DNA of 64,000 nucleotides from positions 62,001 through 126,000 of the forward strand of contig NZ_JHWV01000005.1 in the NCBI RefSeq assembly GCF_000622005.1, written 5' to 3'. The translations under genes were made by a program, and so were the position numbers. This document shows, in pieces, positions 17,914 to 26,560 of the stretch (the first letter of the stretch is position 1; each line of letters opens with the position of its first letter). The notes below the pieces were generated by a model. It was not told where the DNA came from, ran no database searches, and was given only the letters and a program-made list of their open reading frames with translations. Source of the DNA: Anaerovibrio sp. RM50. GTDB lineage: Bacteria > Bacillota > Negativicutes > Selenomonadales > Selenomonadaceae.

Positions 17914-19206
17914 ATGATCGAACGGTATACCAACCCTGAGATGGGTAATATCTGGACACTGCAGCATGAATTTGAGGTTATGCTGGATGTTGAAATCGCT
18001 GCTTGCGAAGCCATGGCAGAGCTGGGAGAGATTCCAAAGGAGGCTGCCAAAAACATTCGTGAGAAGGCCCATTTCGAGCTTGACCGCGTAAAGGAAATTG
18101 AGAAGGAAACCAACCATGATATTATTGCTTTCCTGACCAATGTGGCTGAGTATGTAGGCGATGATTCCAAGTATATTCACAAGGGGTTGACTTCCAGTGA
18201 TGTTAAGGACACTGCCCTTGGCATTATGATGAAGAAGTCCGCTGAGCTGATTATTGATGATTTGAAAAAATTCCGTGAGGTGTTAAAGCGCCGTGCTGCT
18301 GAGTTCAAGCACACTGTATGCATCGGCCGTACCCACGGAATTCACGCAGAGCCTATGACCTTTGGTCTGAAGCTGGCTCTCTGGATGAACGAGATTGACC
18401 GTGATATTGAGCGCGTGGAGCATGCCAAGAAAATCGTTTCCGTTGGTAAGCTCTCCGGCGCTGTTGGTACTTACTCCAATATCAATCCAAAGATTGAGGA
18501 GCTGGTTTGCCAGAAGCTGGGCATTACCCCTGCTCCATTGGCTACCCAGGTTATTCAGCGTGACCGTCATGCGGAGTACATGACCACACTGGCCATCGTA
18601 GCAAGCTCCTTCGAGAAGTTCGCTACTGAGATCCGCAATCTCCAGCGCACCGATATCCGTGAGGCTGAGGAATACTTCAGCCCCGGCCAGAAGGGATCTT
18701 CTGCTATGCCTCATAAGCGCAACCCAATTACCTGTGAGCGCATTGCTGGTATGGCCCGTCTGGTTCGCGGCAATGCTCTGGCATCCATGGAAAATATTGC
18801 CCTCTGGCATGAGAGAGATATTTCCCATTCCTCCGTAGAACGTGTTATCCTGCCAGATTCTACTATTAATGTAGATTACTGCATAAAGAAGTTCACCAAC
18901 ATCATTGACAAGCTTCTGGTTTACCCGGATGCCATGATGGAGAATCTGAATAAGACCGGCGGTCTGATTTTCTCCCAGCGCATTCTCATTGCCCTGGTAT
19001 CCAAGGGAGTGCTCCGTGAGGACGCTTACAAGTGGGTACAGCGCAATGCCATGAAGAGATGGCTGGAGAAGGAAGACTTTAAGACCAATATCAGCAAGGA
19101 TGAGGACGTAGTGAAGTACCTGTCCCAGGATGAGATTGACGAGTGCTTCAAGGTAGATTACTTCCTCCGTCACGTTGACATGATTATGGCTCGCTTCGGA
19201 CTGTAA
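17914..19206 (+). CDS. purB: Adenylosuccinate lyase
   Basis: Purine biosynthesis lyase acting on SAICAR and adenylosuccinate to release fumarate; cytoplasmic homotetramer, 430 residues. The fumarase/aspartase superfamily signature is GSSAMPHKRNP, with catalytic His in the GRTHGIHAEP segment and the tail KRWLEKEDF typical of short bacterial PurB. AAGGAGG precedes the ATG. It is followed, after a terminator, by purA, so the two enzymes of IMP-to-AMP conversion sit side by side. Confidence 0.97.
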   Translation: MIERYTNPEMGNIWTLQHEFEVMLDVEIAACEAMAELGEIPKEAAKNIREKAHFELDRVKEIEKETNHDIIAFLTNVAEYVGDDSKYIHKGLTSSDVKDTALGIMMKKSAELIIDDLKKFREVLKRRAAEFKHTVCIGRTHGIHAEPMTFGLKLALWMNEIDRDIERVEHAKKIVSVGKLSGAVGTYSNINPKIEELVCQKLGITPAPLATQVIQRDRHAEYMTTLAIVASSFEKFATEIRNLQRTDIREAEEYFSPGQKGSSAMPHKRNPITCERIAGMARLVRGNALASMENIALWHERDISHSSVERVILPDSTINVDYCIKKFTNIIDKLLVYPDAMMENLNKTGGLIFSQRILIALVSKGVLREDAYKWVQRNAMKRWLEKEDFKTNISKDEDVVKYLSQDEIDECFKVDYFLRHVDMIMARFGL

Positions 19207-19231
19207 TAAATTGATTTTTGAATTTGTTAAT

Positions 19232-19268
19232 AAAGGGGCCGCCTAAGCGGTCCCTATACTTTTTTATA
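19232..19268 (+). terminator. Intrinsic terminator after purB
   Basis: GGGGCCGC pairs with GCGGTCCC across a CTAA loop, followed by TATACTTTTTT. It separates purB from purA. Confidence 0.8.
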
Positions 19269-19315
19269 AATGTATCGAAATATATCAGATACTGTTTTTG
19301 AGGGGAGAGACCTTT

Positions 19316-20605
19316 ATGGCTTCAGTAGTAATCCTTGGAACCCAGTGGGGTGACGAAGGCAAGGGAAAGATTGTTGATTATTTGGCACAGCAGGCAGAGG
19401 TGGTTGTCCGCTCCCAGGGGGGCAGCAATGCAGGCCATACCGTGGCTGTTGATGGTGTTGAATACAAGCTTCGCCTTATGCCATCCGGAATTTTGTTCAA
19501 GGGAACCTTGAATGTGGTGGGCAACGGTGTTGCCTTTAATCCAAAGGTTATGCTTCAGGAAATGGACGGCATGATCGAAAAGGGCATTGATGTAAGCGGT
19601 ATCCGTATCAGTAACCGCGCCCATGTGGTAATGCCATATCATTGTGAGATGGATGTTTGCCTGGAGGAAATGAAGGGAGCCAACAAGGTTGGCACCACCA
19701 AGAACGGTATCGGCCCATGCTATGTGGACCGCGACAACCGCATTGGTATCCGTGTATGCGACCTTATTGACAAGGAAGAATTTGCCAAGCGTTTAAAGGA
19801 AAATCTGGCCATCAAGAACAAGCTGATGGCTGGTGTTTTTGGCAGGGAGCCATTTGATTACGATGCTATTCTGAAGGAATACGAGGGCTACGCTGACCGC
19901 CTCCGCCCTTATGTATGTGATACCATTGCCCTTCTTCACGATGAAATCAAGGCTGGCAAGAAGATTCTCTTCGAGGGTGCCCAGGCCACCATGCTGGATA
20001 TTGATTATGGTACATATCCTTATGTAACTTCTTCCCACCCTGTTTCCGGCGGTGTGTGCGTTGGTGCCGGCGTTGCACCAAGGGACATTGATAAGGTTGT
20101 GGGCGTAGTTAAGGCTTATTGTACCCGCGTTGGTGAAGGCCCATTCCCTACTGAGCAGCTTAATGAAATCGGCGACAAAATCCGCGATGCTGGCCATGAG
20201 TATGGCACAGTTACCGGCCGTCCACGCCGCACAGGCTGGCTGGATGCATGCGTAGTCCGCTATGCGGGAATGCTGTCGGGAATTGACTATATGGCCATTA
20301 CCCGTCTGGATATTCTGGACATTATGCCAGAAATCAAGATGTGTGTGGGCTACAAGTACAAGGGTGAAATGCTCAACGAGATTCCTGCTTCCCTTAAGGT
20401 GCTGGCTGAGGTTGAGCCTGTTTACGAGACCTTCGAGGGCTGGCAGACTGATATCAGCGGTATCAGAAAATATGAGGACCTTCCAGAAAAGGCCCGCATT
20501 TATCTGGAGCGCATGTCCGAGGTAACGGGCATTAATCTGGGTATCGTGTCTGTAGGACCTAACCGCGACCAGACCATTATTATCGCTGATGATTTGTTCA
20601 AATAA
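19316..20605 (+). CDS. purA: Adenylosuccinate synthetase
   Basis: GTP-dependent enzyme converting IMP and aspartate to adenylosuccinate, 429 residues. The N-terminal P-loop GTQWGDEGKGKIVD, NAGHT, the IMP loop SNRAHVVMPYH, KNGIGPCYVDRDNRIGIRV and the base-recognition region TGRPRRTGWLD are all present. The start at 19316 (MASVVILGTQWG) follows GGGGAGAG; a start six codons earlier is possible but longer than usual. A copy of the double-hairpin repeat begins right after the stop codon. Confidence 0.97.
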   Translation: MASVVILGTQWGDEGKGKIVDYLAQQAEVVVRSQGGSNAGHTVAVDGVEYKLRLMPSGILFKGTLNVVGNGVAFNPKVMLQEMDGMIEKGIDVSGIRISNRAHVVMPYHCEMDVCLEEMKGANKVGTTKNGIGPCYVDRDNRIGIRVCDLIDKEEFAKRLKENLAIKNKLMAGVFGREPFDYDAILKEYEGYADRLRPYVCDTIALLHDEIKAGKKILFEGAQATMLDIDYGTYPYVTSSHPVSGGVCVGAGVAPRDIDKVVGVVKAYCTRVGEGPFPTEQLNEIGDKIRDAGHEYGTVTGRPRRTGWLDACVVRYAGMLSGIDYMAITRLDILDIMPEIKMCVGYKYKGEMLNEIPASLKVLAEVEPVYETFEGWQTDISGIRKYEDLPEKARIYLERMSEVTGINLGIVSVGPNRDQTIIIADDLFK

Positions 20606-20607
20606 AA

Positions 20608-20751
20608 TATAACGAGCTTTAAGATGTCCCCCACCTCTTTAGGTGGGGGAAAACAAACTACAACAGCTTGCGAGCATATCTCCCAGCTCGTTGAAACGCT
20701 AATTGGAAGATTTTTCTTCTAAAGAAGAAAAATTTGAACAATGGCGTTATA
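20608..20751 (+). repeat. Double-hairpin repeat, copy 1 (144 bp)
   Basis: Interspersed repeat bounded by TATAACG and CGTTATA. It is made of two side-by-side hairpin modules: AACGAGCT...AGCTCGTT enclosing CCCCCACCT/AGGTGGGGG, and AACGC...GCGTT enclosing TTTTTCTTC/GAAGAAAAA. It carries no gene. Near-identical copies lie at 30094 (reversed), 35738, 47175 (reversed) and 56712, with a diverged copy at 32970. It resembles a MITE or an IS200/IS605-type non-coding element. Confidence 0.92.
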
Positions 20752-20771
20752 AAAATGTAAAGACCGCTAGG

Positions 20772-20874
20772 AGAGGTTCACAATCGGAACGCTCGCGCTC
20801 ACTAGTTTGTGAACCTCTTCTACCTTTTTATACGATATTTATAGGAATCGGGCTGATAAATGCAGTCCGATTCC
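20772..20874 (+). terminator. Two consecutive hairpins upstream of smsC
   Basis: AGAGGTTCACAA pairs with TTGTGAACCTCT (20772-20818) and is followed by TCTACCTTTTTAT, a terminator for read-through from purA. A second hairpin, GGAATCGG/CCGATTCC (20844-20874), is followed by TTTTAT. Both lie before the TATAAT of the Fe-S operon. Confidence 0.65.
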
Positions 20875-20882
20875 TTTTATGT

Positions 20883-20935
20883 TATAATGAAAAGTGTGTT
20901 GTTTGTGTGTGCTTCGGGCACATTTATTTTAAGGA
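20883..20935 (+). promoter_or_regulatory. Likely promoter of smsCB
   Basis: A TATAAT hexamer lies at 20883-20888, about 55 bp before smsC, with no good -35 box. A small TGTGC-TTCGG-GCACA hairpin follows in the leader. No IscR-type operator was recognised. Confidence 0.4.
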
Positions 20936-20944
20936 GAGTTTGTT

Positions 20945-21673
20945 ATGCTTGAATTAAAGGATTTGACCTATCAGGTTGAAGAAAATAATGAGACGTTGAC
21001 CATTATTGATCATCTTGACCTCACCATAGATGACGGCAAGTTTATTGTTATTACAGGCCCTAATGGCGGCGGCAAGTCTACCCTTGCCAAGCTGATTATG
21101 GGAGTGAAGGAGCTTACCTCAGGCCAGATGATTTTCGATGGGGAGGATATTACTGAGTGCTCCATTACTGACCGCGCCCGTAAAGGCATCAGCTTTGCCT
21201 TCCAGCAGCCGGTTCATTTCAAGGGAATCAAGGTATTGGATTTGCTTCGTCTGGCCACTGGAGAAAATATTTCTGTAGCCGCAGCCTGTGAGTACCTTTC
21301 CAAGGTGGGCCTCTGTGCCAAGGAGTATATTGACCGTGAGGTTAATTCCTCCCTTTCCGGCGGCGAGCTGAAGCGCATTGAAATTGCTACTGTTTTGGCC
21401 CGTGGCACCAAGTTCTCCATCTTTGATGAGCCTGAGGCTGGAATTGATATCTGGAGCTTCCAGAATCTTATCCAGGTCTTTGAAAATATCAGAAAGACCG
21501 TGAAGGGCACTGTGCTGATTATTTCCCATCAGGAGCGTATCCTTAATATTGCCGATGAAATCATTGTTATTGAGGACGGCAAGGTGAAGAAGCACGGTCC
21601 GAAGGATGAGATTCTCCCAGAGCTTTTGGGCACCGCTGATGCGGTTAACAGAGCCTGCAGCAAGATGAGTTAA
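20945..21673 (+). CDS. SufC-like ATPase of a minimal SUF system (SmsC)
   Basis: ABC-type ATPase for Fe-S cluster assembly, 242 residues, cytoplasmic. Walker A GPNGGGKST, signature LSGGELKRIE and Walker B with FDEPEAGID are characteristic of SufC (note GGELKR and the Glu-Ala-Gly-Ile-Asp segment) rather than of transport ATPases. Its only partner is the 306-residue SufB/D-like protein 13 bp downstream. SufS, SufU, SufE and SufD are absent around it. This two-gene layout matches the SUF-like minimal system (SMS), regarded as an ancestral form of SUF. Confidence 0.86.
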   Translation: MLELKDLTYQVEENNETLTIIDHLDLTIDDGKFIVITGPNGGGKSTLAKLIMGVKELTSGQMIFDGEDITECSITDRARKGISFAFQQPVHFKGIKVLDLLRLATGENISVAAACEYLSKVGLCAKEYIDREVNSSLSGGELKRIEIATVLARGTKFSIFDEPEAGIDIWSFQNLIQVFENIRKTVKGTVLIISHQERILNIADEIIVIEDGKVKKHGPKDEILPELLGTADAVNRACSKMS

Positions 21674-21686
21674 GGAGGCATTTTAA

Positions 21687-22607
21687 ATGTTGGATAATAT
21701 TCAGAAGCAGCTGCTGAAGGAAGTGGTTGATCTTTATAAGATGCCGAAGGGGGCCTACAATATCCGTGCCAACGGTGAGAAGGCTGCCCGTAATACCACG
21801 GAAAATATTGATATCGTTACCAAGGAGGACAAGCCTGGTATTGATATTATCATAAAGGACGGCACCAAAAATGAGAGCGTTCATATTCCTGTTGTTCTCA
21901 GCGAAAGCGGTCTCAAGGAAACCGTTTACAACGATTTTTACATTGGCGAGGACTGCGATGTGGTTATTGTGGCAGGCTGCGGTATCAGCAACTGCGGCAC
22001 CCATGATTCCGAGCACGACGGTGTTCATCGCTTCTTTGTGGGGAAGAATTCCAAAATCCGTTACGTGGAGAAGCATTACGGCGAAGGTGACGGCAGCGGT
22101 AAGCGCATTCTGAATCCTGTAACTGAGGTTTATCAGAAGGAAAACAGCTACGTGGATATGGAAATGGTGCAGATCAAGGGGGTTGACAGTACCCACCGCA
22201 TTACAAAGGCGGAGCTGGGTGAGGGGGCAACCATGATTGTCCATGAGCGCCTTATGACCCACGGGGAGCAGAAGGCCACCAGCGTTTACGAGGTGGAGCT
22301 TAACGGTGAAGGCTCCAGCACCGATGTTATTTCCCGTTCCGTTGCCAAGGACAGCTCCGAGCAGATTTTCGAGGCAGCCATTATCGGCAACACCGTATGT
22401 AACGGCCATGCGGAATGCGATGCCATTATTATGGACAATGCCCACGTGGTGGCAGTGCCAAAGCTGGATGCCAGAAATGTGGATGCAGCCCTTATCCATG
22501 AGGCAGCCATCGGCAAAATCGCCGGTGAGCAGCTTATTAAGCTCATGTCCCTGGGCCTTACAGAAAAAGAGGCCGAGGAGCAGATTATCGGTGGATTCCT
22601 GAGATAA
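21687..22607 (+). CDS. SufB/D-like scaffold of a minimal SUF system (SmsB)
   Basis: Fe-S cluster scaffold homologue of 306 residues, much shorter than classical SufB (about 470). The core beta-helix region contains VAGCGISNCGTHDSEHDGVH, with two cysteines close together, and the C-terminal ALIHEAAIGKIAGEQLIKLM with the conserved His and the motif LGLTEKEAEEQII that docks on SufC. AAGGAGG lies before the ATG. With smsC it forms a two-gene unit ended by a terminator. The family assignment rests on length, partner and motifs. Which residues bind the cluster cannot be decided here. Confidence 0.84.
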   Translation: MLDNIQKQLLKEVVDLYKMPKGAYNIRANGEKAARNTTENIDIVTKEDKPGIDIIIKDGTKNESVHIPVVLSESGLKETVYNDFYIGEDCDVVIVAGCGISNCGTHDSEHDGVHRFFVGKNSKIRYVEKHYGEGDGSGKRILNPVTEVYQKENSYVDMEMVQIKGVDSTHRITKAELGEGATMIVHERLMTHGEQKATSVYEVELNGEGSSTDVISRSVAKDSSEQIFEAAIIGNTVCNGHAECDAIIMDNAHVVAVPKLDARNVDAALIHEAAIGKIAGEQLIKLMSLGLTEKEAEEQIIGGFLR

Positions 22608-22650
22608 GAAGTTTTGCATTCTATACTATAAAAACTACATAAAACAATTT

Positions 22651-22683
22651 AAAAGCAGAGTCAATTTTGGCTCTGCTTTTTTG
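22651..22683 (+). terminator. Intrinsic terminator after smsB
   Basis: AAAAGCAGAG pairs with CTCTGCTTTT and runs into TTTTTT. Confidence 0.85.
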
Positions 22684-22787
22684 CTGTAATTAACTATTTC
22701 TGACCATCAGCCAAATTTATACGTCAGAAAAGAGGATAATAAATTCTGCTAACGAATAAAGAATATGTTCATAAAAACAACAAGCAG

Positions 22788-24005
22788 GTGATTGTTATAA
22801 ATACGGAAAGCAACAAGCAAAAATATTTGTCTGAGAAGTTTATGGTGGTTTTTATCGCTTTTATGAATATGTTTATTCCCCTTTCCATTGATTTGTATCT
22901 TCCAGCCCTGCCGGAAATGGGTGGATATTTTAATGCTCCCCAGGCCCTGGTAAGTCTTACCGTTACATCTTTCTATATAACTTATGCCATTTCTATGATC
23001 ATGTTTGGCCCTTTAAGCGATAAATATGGGCGACGGCCTGTTTTGATGTCAGGGGCATGTATATATACCCTTGCCTCAGTTCTCTGTGCCCTGTCCCCCA
23101 ACATACATGTCTTAATCGGCGGACGTATTATGGAGGCAATTGGCGCAGGCGCCACTATAACCGTATCAACTGCACTGATAAAGGACATATTCAGTGGGGA
23201 ACGGATGAAAAAAATCCTGGCTATTACTCAGGCATTGGGGGTAATTGCACCAATGGTGGCCCCTGTTATCGGTGGTGTATTGCTCATCTTCACCTCATGG
23301 CACGGGGCATTTATCCTGCTGTCAATTTTGGGCACAATTAATTTTCTGCTGGCATGTCTCTTTACGGAAACTCTTTTGCCACAGGAGCGTTATCATGGCA
23401 CAATAGTTAAATCCATGTCCTTGCTTTGGGACGTGGCCCGCCGCAAGGTGTTTATTGTGCTGCTGTTGGTGTTTGCCTGCTTCTCAATCCCATTTATGGC
23501 CTATATTAATTTATCCGCCTTCATATATGTAGAAAACTTTGGCTTATCGGCCCAAACCTACAGCCATTACTACGCCCTTAATGCATCCTTTTCAATATTG
23601 GGGCCATTTTTATATCTGCAGCTAAGCAACCGTCTGTCCCGGGTTAAGCTCACCCATGTCTGCTTTGCCTTTGCTGTCATCAGCAGTGTGGCTTTGTTTA
23701 CTGTGGGACAGAACGGTGCAATTATATTTTTGATGTGCTTTGTACCATTTACCTTGGCCAATTCCTTTACAAAATCCCATTGCATGAACTGGTTATTGGG
23801 TACTACCGACGACAACGCCGGAACAGCCTCGTCTGTCATTAAGTTTGTGCAAACCATGTTTGGCAGCATTGGCATGATGGCGGCCTCTCTGCCTTGGCCA
23901 AATTATGTTCACGGACTGACCATAATTATGCTGGCAGCAGTATCATTATCCTTCATACTGTGGCAATTTGCCCAAAGAATTGCCTGCAATGCCAAGAATG
24001 TGTGA
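22788..24005 (+). CDS. MFS multidrug efflux transporter, Bcr/CflA family
   Basis: Inner-membrane proton-coupled drug exporter of 405 residues with about 12 hydrophobic segments. The N-terminal PLSIDLYLPALPEM and the loop GPLSDKYGRRPVLMSG between helices 2 and 3 are the Bcr/CflA and MFS motif A signatures; GAGATITVSTALIKDIF matches motif C of the antiporters. The indicated GTG start has only a weak ribosome site, and an ATG about 18 codons downstream, just before the first helix, is an alternative. Substrates (bicyclomycin, chloramphenicol or others) cannot be inferred. It stands alone between two unrelated units. Confidence 0.88.
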   Translation: MIVINTESNKQKYLSEKFMVVFIAFMNMFIPLSIDLYLPALPEMGGYFNAPQALVSLTVTSFYITYAISMIMFGPLSDKYGRRPVLMSGACIYTLASVLCALSPNIHVLIGGRIMEAIGAGATITVSTALIKDIFSGERMKKILAITQALGVIAPMVAPVIGGVLLIFTSWHGAFILLSILGTINFLLACLFTETLLPQERYHGTIVKSMSLLWDVARRKVFIVLLLVFACFSIPFMAYINLSAFIYVENFGLSAQTYSHYYALNASFSILGPFLYLQLSNRLSRVKLTHVCFAFAVISSVALFTVGQNGAIIFLMCFVPFTLANSFTKSHCMNWLLGTTDDNAGTASSVIKFVQTMFGSIGMMAASLPWPNYVHGLTIIMLAAVSLSFILWQFAQRIACNAKNV

Positions 24006-24120
24006 ATTATGATAAAATACTGCTCACTATGGATAATACCTATAAAACGGCGTTATAATGGTATCAAGCAGATGAATATTATCGACTTTTTTGTGGATGA
24101 ATCGCTTTAGGAGGATGGGT

Positions 24121-25308
24121 ATGAATTATATAAAATATTTTGCGAAGATATTTGTTTTTGCCCTTATTATTTCCGGGCTGCTGGGCTGTGGGACGGAGAT
24201 GGCCCAATCCAGGGAGATACAGCACCGCCTTGCTCATTACAAGCCGGTCCTTAAATGGGAGAAGCTCATTTCCAGGGATGACATGGTAAGCATTATGGGG
24301 TCTGCCACTGTGAGTCAGGAGCAGATGGTGAGATATATCCTCTCCCGCAATCCCAATCCGAAGATAAACTGCTCTCTGGAGGAGCTGGTGGCTGCCTACT
24401 ATCAGGAGGCCGGGGATGAGGGAATCCGTCCGGATGTGGCCCTTTGCCAGGCCCTGAAGGAAACGGGATTCTTTAACTACGGAAACGACGTAAAGCCTGC
24501 ACAGAATAATTTCTGCGGTCTCGGAGCCACGGGGAACAAGGAACCAGGCTACAGCTTCTATACCCCAAGGCGTGGTGTCAGGGCCCATATCCAGCACCTG
24601 ATAGCCTATGCCACCACCAGAATGCCAAGGAAGGATATGGTGGATCCAAGATTCAGCATTTTGGTGGAAAAATATCCTCAATATCACGGCAGCGCCCAGT
24701 ATTGGCCGGACTTAAACGGCCGTTGGGCAGTTCCCGGTACCACATACGGTCAGGAAATATTGAAGCTGTGGCGTGAGGCCCAGTCCTTTCGGGGGGAGAC
24801 CACGGATTTAAGTAAAGCAATTATGGCCGCCAAGGCTGAGCCAACCAGTATTGGGGCCTGGGAAAGGGTTTATTGGCTGGCACTTTCCAATGGCAATTAT
24901 CCCGAGGCTGTCAACAGCATGGACGCTGTGCTGAATCTGGACGGGAAAAATGGTGATGCCTACGTGAAGCGGGGCAATGTGTATAGGGAATGGGGCTACA
25001 ATGAAAAGGCCCTGGCAGATTACAATTCTGCCCTTGCCCTTGACAAGCACAATTATGATGCCCTCGCAGGCAGGGCCTATCTTTATGCAGTAAACCAAAA
25101 GACAAAGAAGGCTCTGGCAGACTACAATACCATGCTGAATATGTATCCGGGGGACACAGTAGCCCTTTATAATCACGGCTGCCTTATGGCTGATGAACGT
25201 CACTACGACGAGGCACTGGATGATCTGGAAATGGTGCTGACCCTGGATCCGGACAACGAATATGCCAAGCTGGCCTACGATGATTTAATGGAATATGCAA
25301 AAAAATAA
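24121..25308 (+). CDS. Glucosaminidase-domain lipoprotein with TPR repeats
   Basis: Probable cell-wall hydrolase, 395 residues. The lipoprotein signal ends in SGLLGC (Cys about 21), so the mature protein is membrane-anchored outside the cytoplasm. Residues about 55-215 form a glucosaminidase (lysozyme-like) domain with the catalytic Glu in CQALKETGFFNYG and the QNNFCGLGATG segment. The rest holds three to four TPR units (AYVKRGNVYREWGYNEKALA and following), which probably bind other envelope proteins. The ATG at 24121 directly follows AGGAGG and gives a clean signal peptide; the frame is open upstream but not needed. Confidence 0.85.
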   Translation: MNYIKYFAKIFVFALIISGLLGCGTEMAQSREIQHRLAHYKPVLKWEKLISRDDMVSIMGSATVSQEQMVRYILSRNPNPKINCSLEELVAAYYQEAGDEGIRPDVALCQALKETGFFNYGNDVKPAQNNFCGLGATGNKEPGYSFYTPRRGVRAHIQHLIAYATTRMPRKDMVDPRFSILVEKYPQYHGSAQYWPDLNGRWAVPGTTYGQEILKLWREAQSFRGETTDLSKAIMAAKAEPTSIGAWERVYWLALSNGNYPEAVNSMDAVLNLDGKNGDAYVKRGNVYREWGYNEKALADYNSALALDKHNYDALAGRAYLYAVNQKTKKALADYNTMLNMYPGDTVALYNHGCLMADERHYDEALDDLEMVLTLDPDNEYAKLAYDDLMEYAKK

Positions 25309-25340
25309 AAAAGCGAGGGCTTTGCCCTCGCTTTTTTTAA
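25308..25340. terminator. Bidirectional terminator between convergent genes
   Basis: GCGAGGGC pairs with GCCCTCGC across a TTT loop, flanked by an A-run on the left and a T-run on the right, so it works for the lipoprotein gene (plus) and the thioesterase (minus). Confidence 0.9.
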
Positions 25341-25771
25341 TTATTTTCTGCCAGCAATTTTCCTATTACGAAAAAGCTGCCGTTGGCCTTACAGAACAGC
25401 TTCCCCTCCTCATTTTTCAGCTCGCACTCGCACATCATGGTACGGGAGCCGTTATGTACCACATGGCCGGAGGCAATGAGCTTTTCTCCCAGAGGCACAC
25501 CCTTTATAAAATTCATGTTGAAGGACAGGGTTACCACCTTTTTATTGTGGGAAAGGCAGGCGGCACCCATGGCAGTATCCGCCAGACTCATGAGGGCTCC
25601 CCCGTGGGACATTTCGTAGAAATTGGTGTGCTTCCTGTCAATTTTCATTTCCAGGACAACTGAGCCCTCCTCCACATTGTCCACCCAAATATTCAATAAT
25701 TCCACGTAAGGATTATCCTTGTAGAAAAGCCGCAGATGCTTGGTGAGTCTGTTTACTAAACTGTCTGTCAT
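25337..25771 (-). CDS. PaaI-family hotdog thioesterase
   Basis: Acyl-CoA thioesterase-like protein of 144 residues with a single hotdog domain. The motif HGGALMSLADTAMGAA (about 55-70) is the PaaI signature, with the Gly-Gly and Asp positions that orient the thioester. Substrate is unknown; aryl- or acyl-CoA esters are typical. It is convergent with the lipoprotein gene and has no co-directional neighbour, so context does not add to the function. Confidence 0.85.
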   Translation of the reverse strand: MTDSLVNRLTKHLRLFYKDNPYVELLNIWVDNVEEGSVVLEMKIDRKHTNFYEMSHGGALMSLADTAMGAACLSHNKKVVTLSFNMNFIKGVPLGEKLIASGHVVHNGSRTMMCECELKNEEGKLFCKANGSFFVIGKLLAENN

Positions 25772-25890
25772 TTTAATACCTCGCTAATTTTTTCCTATTT
25801 CATATATGCTATAATATTACAGTATATATAGATTATACCATTACAATATACGTTAATTATACGCCAATTGGCTGGAAAAGGAAAAATTAC

Positions 25891-26526
25891 ATGAAATATA
25901 AGTATTATTTTTTTGATTTTGATTATACCCTGGTAAATTCCGAAAAGGGCATTGTGGAATGCTTTTTGCGGACTTTGGAGGAGTTTAATATACCTGCAAA
26001 GCCCTGGGATGAAATAAAGCTTACCATAGGCATGCCAATGATGGAGGCCATTGCCCAGGTTACGGGGCTCACTGATGAGGGGGAAAAGTATCAATTCCTT
26101 TTGGCCTACAAAAAATACGCCGCAGAGCTGATGACGGCCAATACCCATTTTTTCCCGGATACCATTGCCACCCTTGAAAAGCTGAAGGCAGAAGGGTGCC
26201 ATGTGGCTATTATTTCCACTAAAACACGCCATCGCATTGAAGAAAAATTCCAGCAGGACGGTCTCACCTATCTTATTGATTTCATCATTGGCAATGAGGA
26301 TACCACCGCCAGCAAGCCTGATCCCCAGGGCATCAATATGGCCCTTCAGCGCACCGGCGCTGAGAGAAAGGATGTGCTTTATGTGGGGGACAGTCTCTAT
26401 GATGCAGGGGCGGCGAAAAATGCCCGGGTGGATTTTGCGGCAGTGCTGACGGGAAATACCTCCAAGGAGGAATTTTCCCCTTATCCCACTGTGCAGATAA
26501 TAAATAATTTAAGTGAACTCCAATGA
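25891..26526 (+). CDS. HAD-family phosphatase, phosphoglycolate phosphatase-like
   Basis: Small-molecule phosphatase of 211 residues. HAD motif I is DFDYTLVNS (residues 9-17, nucleophile Asp), motif II the Ser/Thr in IISTKTR, motif III Lys in ASKPDPQG and motif IV GDSLYDAGAAKNA. The helical cap between motifs I and II is type C1, as in Gph and PpaX. Substrate is not fixed by sequence. Its end overlaps the open frame upstream of the next gene by a few bases, so the two are probably co-transcribed. Confidence 0.87.
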   Translation: MKYKYYFFDFDYTLVNSEKGIVECFLRTLEEFNIPAKPWDEIKLTIGMPMMEAIAQVTGLTDEGEKYQFLLAYKKYAAELMTANTHFFPDTIATLEKLKAEGCHVAIISTKTRHRIEEKFQQDGLTYLIDFIIGNEDTTASKPDPQGINMALQRTGAERKDVLYVGDSLYDAGAAKNARVDFAAVLTGNTSKEEFSPYPTVQIINNLSELQ

Positions 26527-26560
26527 TATTCTATTTTTCCGTAATATGGGAGACAAAAAT

